From NCBI RefSeq assembly GCF_014243395.1, contig NZ_JACLCP010000001.1, positions 1-64,000 on the forward strand: 64,000 bases of DNA. Direction: 5' to 3'. Below, one piece after another: positions 60,416 through 64,000 of the stretch. A program made the translations under genes and the position numbers. Source of the stretch: Winogradskyella flava. Its GTDB lineage: Bacteria; Bacteroidota; Bacteroidia; Flavobacteriales; Flavobacteriaceae. Within the stretch, counting starts at the first letter, position 1; each line of letters begins with the position of its first letter. Below the pieces are notes generated by a model. That model made no database searches, was not told the DNA's origin, and worked only from the letters and a program-made list of their open reading frames with translations.

Positions 60416-62212
60416 TTAATGCTGTAGTTCTTCTTCACCATCATATAGTGGCACATTCTGAGGTACAAAGTCTTCTTCATGACCTGGCTTACTATAATCG
60501 TATGGCCAACGATATACATGAGGAATCTCTCCAGGCCAATTACCATGCATATGCTCTACTGGTGCAGTCCACTCAAGCGTATTAGACTTCCATGGATTTT
60601 GTTCTGCTTTCTTACCATAAAATACGCTTCTAAAGAAATTATATAAGAATACCAATTGTACAAGTCCACCAACTAGTGCAAACATTGTGATTACCAATTG
60701 TGTATTTGTTGTATCGTCGAACAATGGGAAATTTGAATTGGTATAATAACGTCTTGGTAGACCAGCCATACCTATAAAGTGCATCGGGAAGAATACACCG
60801 TAAGCACATATAGCCGTTACCCAGAAATGTAAGTAACCTAAGTTCTTATTCATCATACGTCCAAACATCTTTGGGAACCAATGATATATACCAGCAAATA
60901 CACCATATAGTGCAGAAATACCCATAACCAAGTGGAAATGTGCTACTACGAAATACGTGTCATGTACGTTGATATCTAAAGCACTATCTCCTAAGATAAT
61001 CCCAGTTAAACCTCCAGTAATAAATGTTGATACTAAACCTATAGAGAATAGCATCGCAGGATTCAATTGTAGATTACCTTTCCATAGTGTGGTAATATAA
61101 TTAAATGCTTTAACCGCTGAAGGTATTGCAATCAATAATGTTGTAAATGTAAATACAGACCCTAAAAATGGATTCATTCCTGAAATAAACATATGGTGTC
61201 CCCAAACAATAGTTGATAAAAATGCTATTGCTAAAATGGACATAATCATTGCACGATAACCAAATATTGGCTTTCTAGAATTTGTAGCGATGATTTCTGA
61301 TGTAATACCTAAAGCCGGTAATAATACAATGTAAACTTCTGGATGCCCTAAGAACCAGAATAAGTGTTCAAATAATACAGGCGAACCACCTTGATAATGC
61401 AATACTTCACCTTGAATAAAAATATCCGAAAGGAAGAACGATGTACCAAAACTTCTATCCATTATTAATAATAATGCAGCCGAAAGAAGCACTGGGAATG
61501 AAATTACACCAATTACAGCCGTTACAAAGAATGCCCAAATGGTTAATGGCAATCTTGTCATTGACATACCTTTTGTACGCAAATTAATAACAGTTACGAT
61601 GTAGTTTAATGACCCCAATAGAGAGGAAGCAATAAATATAGCCATAGACACTAACCAAAGCGTCATACCCATTCCAGAACCAGGCTGTGCCATTGGCAAT
61701 GCTGACAATGGTGGATATATGGTCCACCCAGCTGCAGCCGGTCCAGCCTCAACGAAAAATGAAATGATCATAATTACACATGAAACAAAAAACAACCAAT
61801 ACGATACCATATTAAGGAATCCTGAAGCCATATCTCTTGCTCCGATTTGTAATGGAATTAAAAGGTTACTGAACGTACCACTTAGTCCTGCCGTAAGGAC
61901 AAAGAATACCATTAGTGTGCCATGTATAGTAACGAGTGCCAAATAGATATCCGCATCCATAACACCATCTGGAGCCCATCTGCCTAATAATGTTTCAAAA
62001 ACTACATTAGGCTGTTCTGGCCATGCAATCTGCATACGTATCATTAAAGACATTAAAATGCCGATGATACCCATAATAATAACACCAGTAATTAAATACT
62101 GTTTGGCTATCATTTTATGGTCTTGGCTAAATATATATTTAGTTACAAAAGTTTCTTTATGATGATGTACGTCGTGATCATCATGAACGTGACTATCTGC
62201 TGTTGCTGACAT
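60416..62212 (-). CDS. ctaD: Cytochrome c oxidase subunit I (heme-copper oxidase)
   Basis: 598 residues with 12 membrane helices. The CuB-histidine/tyrosine segment is FLGHPEVYIVLLPALG, the paired CuB histidines are in WGHHMFISGMNP, and the heme ligands are in HDTYFVVAHFHLVMG. It is the catalytic subunit for oxygen reduction and proton pumping. The N-terminal cytoplasmic part is rich in histidine (HVHDDHDVHHHKE), which could bind metal. Subunits III and IV, the heme O synthase and the assembly genes lie at 14-20 kb instead of next to it. Confidence 0.96.
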   Translation of the reverse strand: MSATADSHVHDDHDVHHHKETFVTKYIFSQDHKMIAKQYLITGVIIMGIIGILMSLMIRMQIAWPEQPNVVFETLLGRWAPDGVMDADIYLALVTIHGTLMVFFVLTAGLSGTFSNLLIPLQIGARDMASGFLNMVSYWLFFVSCVIMIISFFVEAGPAAAGWTIYPPLSALPMAQPGSGMGMTLWLVSMAIFIASSLLGSLNYIVTVINLRTKGMSMTRLPLTIWAFFVTAVIGVISFPVLLSAALLLIMDRSFGTSFFLSDIFIQGEVLHYQGGSPVLFEHLFWFLGHPEVYIVLLPALGITSEIIATNSRKPIFGYRAMIMSILAIAFLSTIVWGHHMFISGMNPFLGSVFTFTTLLIAIPSAVKAFNYITTLWKGNLQLNPAMLFSIGLVSTFITGGLTGIILGDSALDINVHDTYFVVAHFHLVMGISALYGVFAGIYHWFPKMFGRMMNKNLGYLHFWVTAICAYGVFFPMHFIGMAGLPRRYYTNSNFPLFDDTTNTQLVITMFALVGGLVQLVFLYNFFRSVFYGKKAEQNPWKSNTLEWTAPVEHMHGNWPGEIPHVYRWPYDYSKPGHEEDFVPQNVPLYDGEEELQH

Positions 62213-62242
62213 AATCTATCTTTTTCTTAATTTTTTTCTTTA

Positions 62243-63307
62243 CTAATTTAATGAATTTGCAAATGTTTTTTGCTCTTTCATCCATGCATCAAATTCTTCC
62301 TGTGTCTCCACAATAATTTTCATCTGCATATTATAATGTGATTTACCACAAATCTTATTACACAATAATAAGTAATCAAACTCATAAGGATCTAAGGCTT
62401 CTTCTCCATTTGCTGTTAATACCTTACTCTTGTCCATTCTTATTTCATTAATATTTTGAACCTTATCAACCATATCCTGGTTCTGACGCATTTCCGTCGT
62501 AGTAACCGTAGGTGTAAAAGCAAATTGGGTGACCATACCTGGAACACAGTTCATTTGAGCTCTAAAATGTGGCATGTAAGCTGAATGCAACACATCTTGG
62601 GAACGCATCTTGAATAGTACAGGTTGCCCCACTGGCAAATGAAGCTCTGTTACAATAACATCGTCTTGCGCGTTTGGATCTTCCTCATCTACTCCTAAAA
62701 TATTCGCTTTATCTAAATCAATCAGTCTAACGTTGGCCTTACCTAAAACATTATCGTTACCACCATATCTTGCTTTCCAGTTAAACTGCTGCGCGTAAAG
62801 TTCTACTATCATTGGATCTTCACTCTCATCAACATTCATGATATCGTTCCATGTAAATAATCCATAGATAATTAAACCAGCCAAAACTATAACTGGAATA
62901 ATAGTCCAAATAAACTCTAATGTATTATTATCTGCGTAGAAAAGGGCCTTTTTACCTTTTTCACCTTTATATTTAAAAGCAAAATAATGCAATAGAAATT
63001 GCGTTATTATTTGTACTATGAATATCACTACCATTGAAATGATCATAAGACTATCCAGTCCTGTACCATGTTCAGAAGCCGCGTTAGAGGTCAATGGTAA
63101 GTCACCCAGGTATACAAAACAAAGAATTGTAATGATATAAATGAATGCTAAAAAGCCCATCATTAAGTATCCATTAATTCTATTGTCCTTATCGTCGGCC
63201 ACTTGCGTATTATTAGCACCAACTTGAGCCAAATCAAAAATCTTTACGAGCTGCCAAATGGCAACGGCTACAAAGAGTACAACTATAATTATTAATAAAG
63301 CAGTCAT
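62243..63307 (-). CDS. ctaC: Cytochrome c oxidase subunit II
   Basis: 354 residues. A signal-anchor and helices at about 1-20, 50-70, 85-110 and 125-150 are followed by the periplasmic cupredoxin domain. CuA ligands are in DVLHSAYMPHFR and LLCNKICGKSHYNMQMKIIV (C-x3-C-x3-H-x2-M). The domain also has GQPVLFKMRSQ, the usual aromatic region. It accepts electrons from cytochrome c or directly from alternative complex III. No cytochrome c domain is fused. It lies 30 bases before subunit I and 25 bases after actF. Confidence 0.95.
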   Translation of the reverse strand: MTALLIIIVVLFVAVAIWQLVKIFDLAQVGANNTQVADDKDNRINGYLMMGFLAFIYIITILCFVYLGDLPLTSNAASEHGTGLDSLMIISMVVIFIVQIITQFLLHYFAFKYKGEKGKKALFYADNNTLEFIWTIIPVIVLAGLIIYGLFTWNDIMNVDESEDPMIVELYAQQFNWKARYGGNDNVLGKANVRLIDLDKANILGVDEEDPNAQDDVIVTELHLPVGQPVLFKMRSQDVLHSAYMPHFRAQMNCVPGMVTQFAFTPTVTTTEMRQNQDMVDKVQNINEIRMDKSKVLTANGEEALDPYEFDYLLLCNKICGKSHYNMQMKIIVETQEEFDAWMKEQKTFANSLN

Positions 63308-63332
63308 TATCGTTTCTGTTCTTTTTTAAAAA

Positions 63333-64000
63333 TTAATAATGGAAATGTTCACTTTCCTTGATAAATGGGTTTCCTTTTGCCAATAGTGGTGCTTTTCCTA
63401 AAGCCGTAAATACAACTAGTAAAAACAATCCACCAAATAATAATATCGCACCAATTTCAGGAGCTCCAATGAACCATCTGTCTACAACGGTTGCAGGCAT
63501 AATCCAATTGAACACATCTAAATAATGTCCACAAAGAATTACAATACCTGCCATGATTACGAACCAATTGATACGTTTGTAATCACTATTCATAAGTAAT
63601 AGCAATGGGAATATAAAGTTCATTGCAAGCATTCCGAAGAATGGCAACTTGTAATGCTCTATTCTTGTCACGAAGTAAGTGACCTCCTCTGGTATATTCG
63701 AGTACCAAATTAGCATAAATTGAGAGAACCATAAATACGTCCAAAATATACTAATTCCAAACATGAACTTAGCCAAATCATGAATATGACTATCATTTAC
63801 AAATTCCAATAATCCTTTAGATTTTAGATAAATAGTAATCATAGCAATAACAGTAATACCACTTACAAACATACTTGCAAATACGTACCAACCGAATAAT
63901 GTACTAAACCAGTGAGGATCTACACTCATAACCCAATCCCAAGCCATCATCGATTCGGTATAGATATAAAATACTAGAAACGCAGCTGAAATTCTAAAGT
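63333..64000 (-). CDS. actF: Alternative complex III subunit ActF (quinol:cytochrome c oxidoreductase), 5' part outside window
   Basis: The frame is open to the right edge; codons before the internal ATG at 63950 read FRISAAFLVFYIYTES, so the true start lies beyond 64000 and only the C-terminal 220 or so residues are seen. At least five membrane helices follow MAWDWVMSVDPHWFSTLFGWY, a pattern of ActF/ActC (NrfD-like) subunits. The complex passes electrons from menaquinol to the oxidase. Position before ctaC and ctaD matches the usual act-cox order of Bacteroidota. Confidence 0.88.
   Translation of the reverse strand, partial: FRISAAFLVFYIYTESMMAWDWVMSVDPHWFSTLFGWYVFASMFVSGITVIAMITIYLKSKGLLEFVNDSHIHDLAKFMFGISIFWTYLWFSQFMLIWYSNIPEEVTYFVTRIEHYKLPFFGMLAMNFIFPLLLLMNSDYKRINWFVIMAGIVILCGHYLDVFNWIMPATVVDRWFIGAPEIGAILLFGGLFLLVVFTALGKAPLLAKGNPFIKESEHFHY

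Noticed and set aside
1..64000. tRNA, rRNA and CRISPR
   Set aside because: No cloverleaf-like gaps, conserved rRNA stretches or regularly spaced repeats were recognised in the intergenic regions.

Overview
The window is about 64 kb of AT-rich chromosome from a gliding, aerobic member of the Flavobacteriaceae (Bacteroidota). The evidence is a full-length SprA (type IX secretion/gliding), a RemB-like gliding protein, a CUB/PKD/choice-of-anchor-L surface adhesin, DUF5686 and SusC-like TonB-dependent proteins, and the flavobacterial gene orders maeB-ruvA-sprA-gcvH-vanZ-tonB and alternative complex III (actF)-coxII-coxI. Genus cannot be decided from the sequence alone. No rRNA, tRNA, CRISPR array, prophage or insertion sequence was seen.

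Layout. 1-3027: a secreted repeat adhesin leaving the left edge. 3.2-7.1 kb: housekeeping genes (NifU-type Fe-S scaffold, a secreted unknown, dodecin, an MscS channel, TsaB). 7.1-14.3 kb: a six-gene MacAB-TolC-like efflux operon with two different FtsX-type permeases and two adaptor proteins. 14.4-19.7 kb: a cytochrome oxidase accessory operon (heme O synthase, two subunit III-type proteins, subunit IV, a cysteine-poor SCO-like protein, SCO, DUF420, a small CxxC membrane protein). 19.9-38.3 kb: a metallo-beta-lactamase-fold hydrolase, RemB, two TonB proteins, VanZ-like, GcvH, SprA, RuvA, malic enzyme and a DUF5686 outer-membrane protein. 38.3-46.3 kb: a sucrose-type utilisation locus (TonB receptor, SLC45-like transporter, PfkB kinase, GH13_18 phosphorylase) divergent from a LacI regulator. 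Two near-identical palindromic operators lie 20 bp apart in the divergent gap.

46.4-58.1 kb is the most unusual part. A C39-peptidase ABC exporter and its HlyD adaptor sit beside seven very small genes. Each small gene encodes a cysteine-free double-glycine-type leader followed by a cysteine-, glycine- and proline-rich mature peptide; two of the seven are only visible when very short frames are read. The same locus holds a membrane C39-like/VKOR/thioredoxin fusion, suited to forming disulfides in the exported peptides. It also holds two membrane-anchored TPR-AraC regulators, each in convergent orientation with one peptide gene whose leader ends in Ala-Gly. The reasonable reading is a secreted disulfide-peptide system, either bacteriocin-like or peptide signalling, with its own exporter, oxidase and sensors. 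The function is inferred, not shown.

58.3-64 kb: epoxyqueuosine reductase, RuvB, and the cytochrome c oxidase catalytic subunits I and II preceded by the 5'-truncated alternative complex III subunit ActF. The respiratory genes of this window and those at 14-20 kb together supply one aa3-type oxidase branch. A short palindromic repeat is found in two intergenic gaps 44 kb apart.
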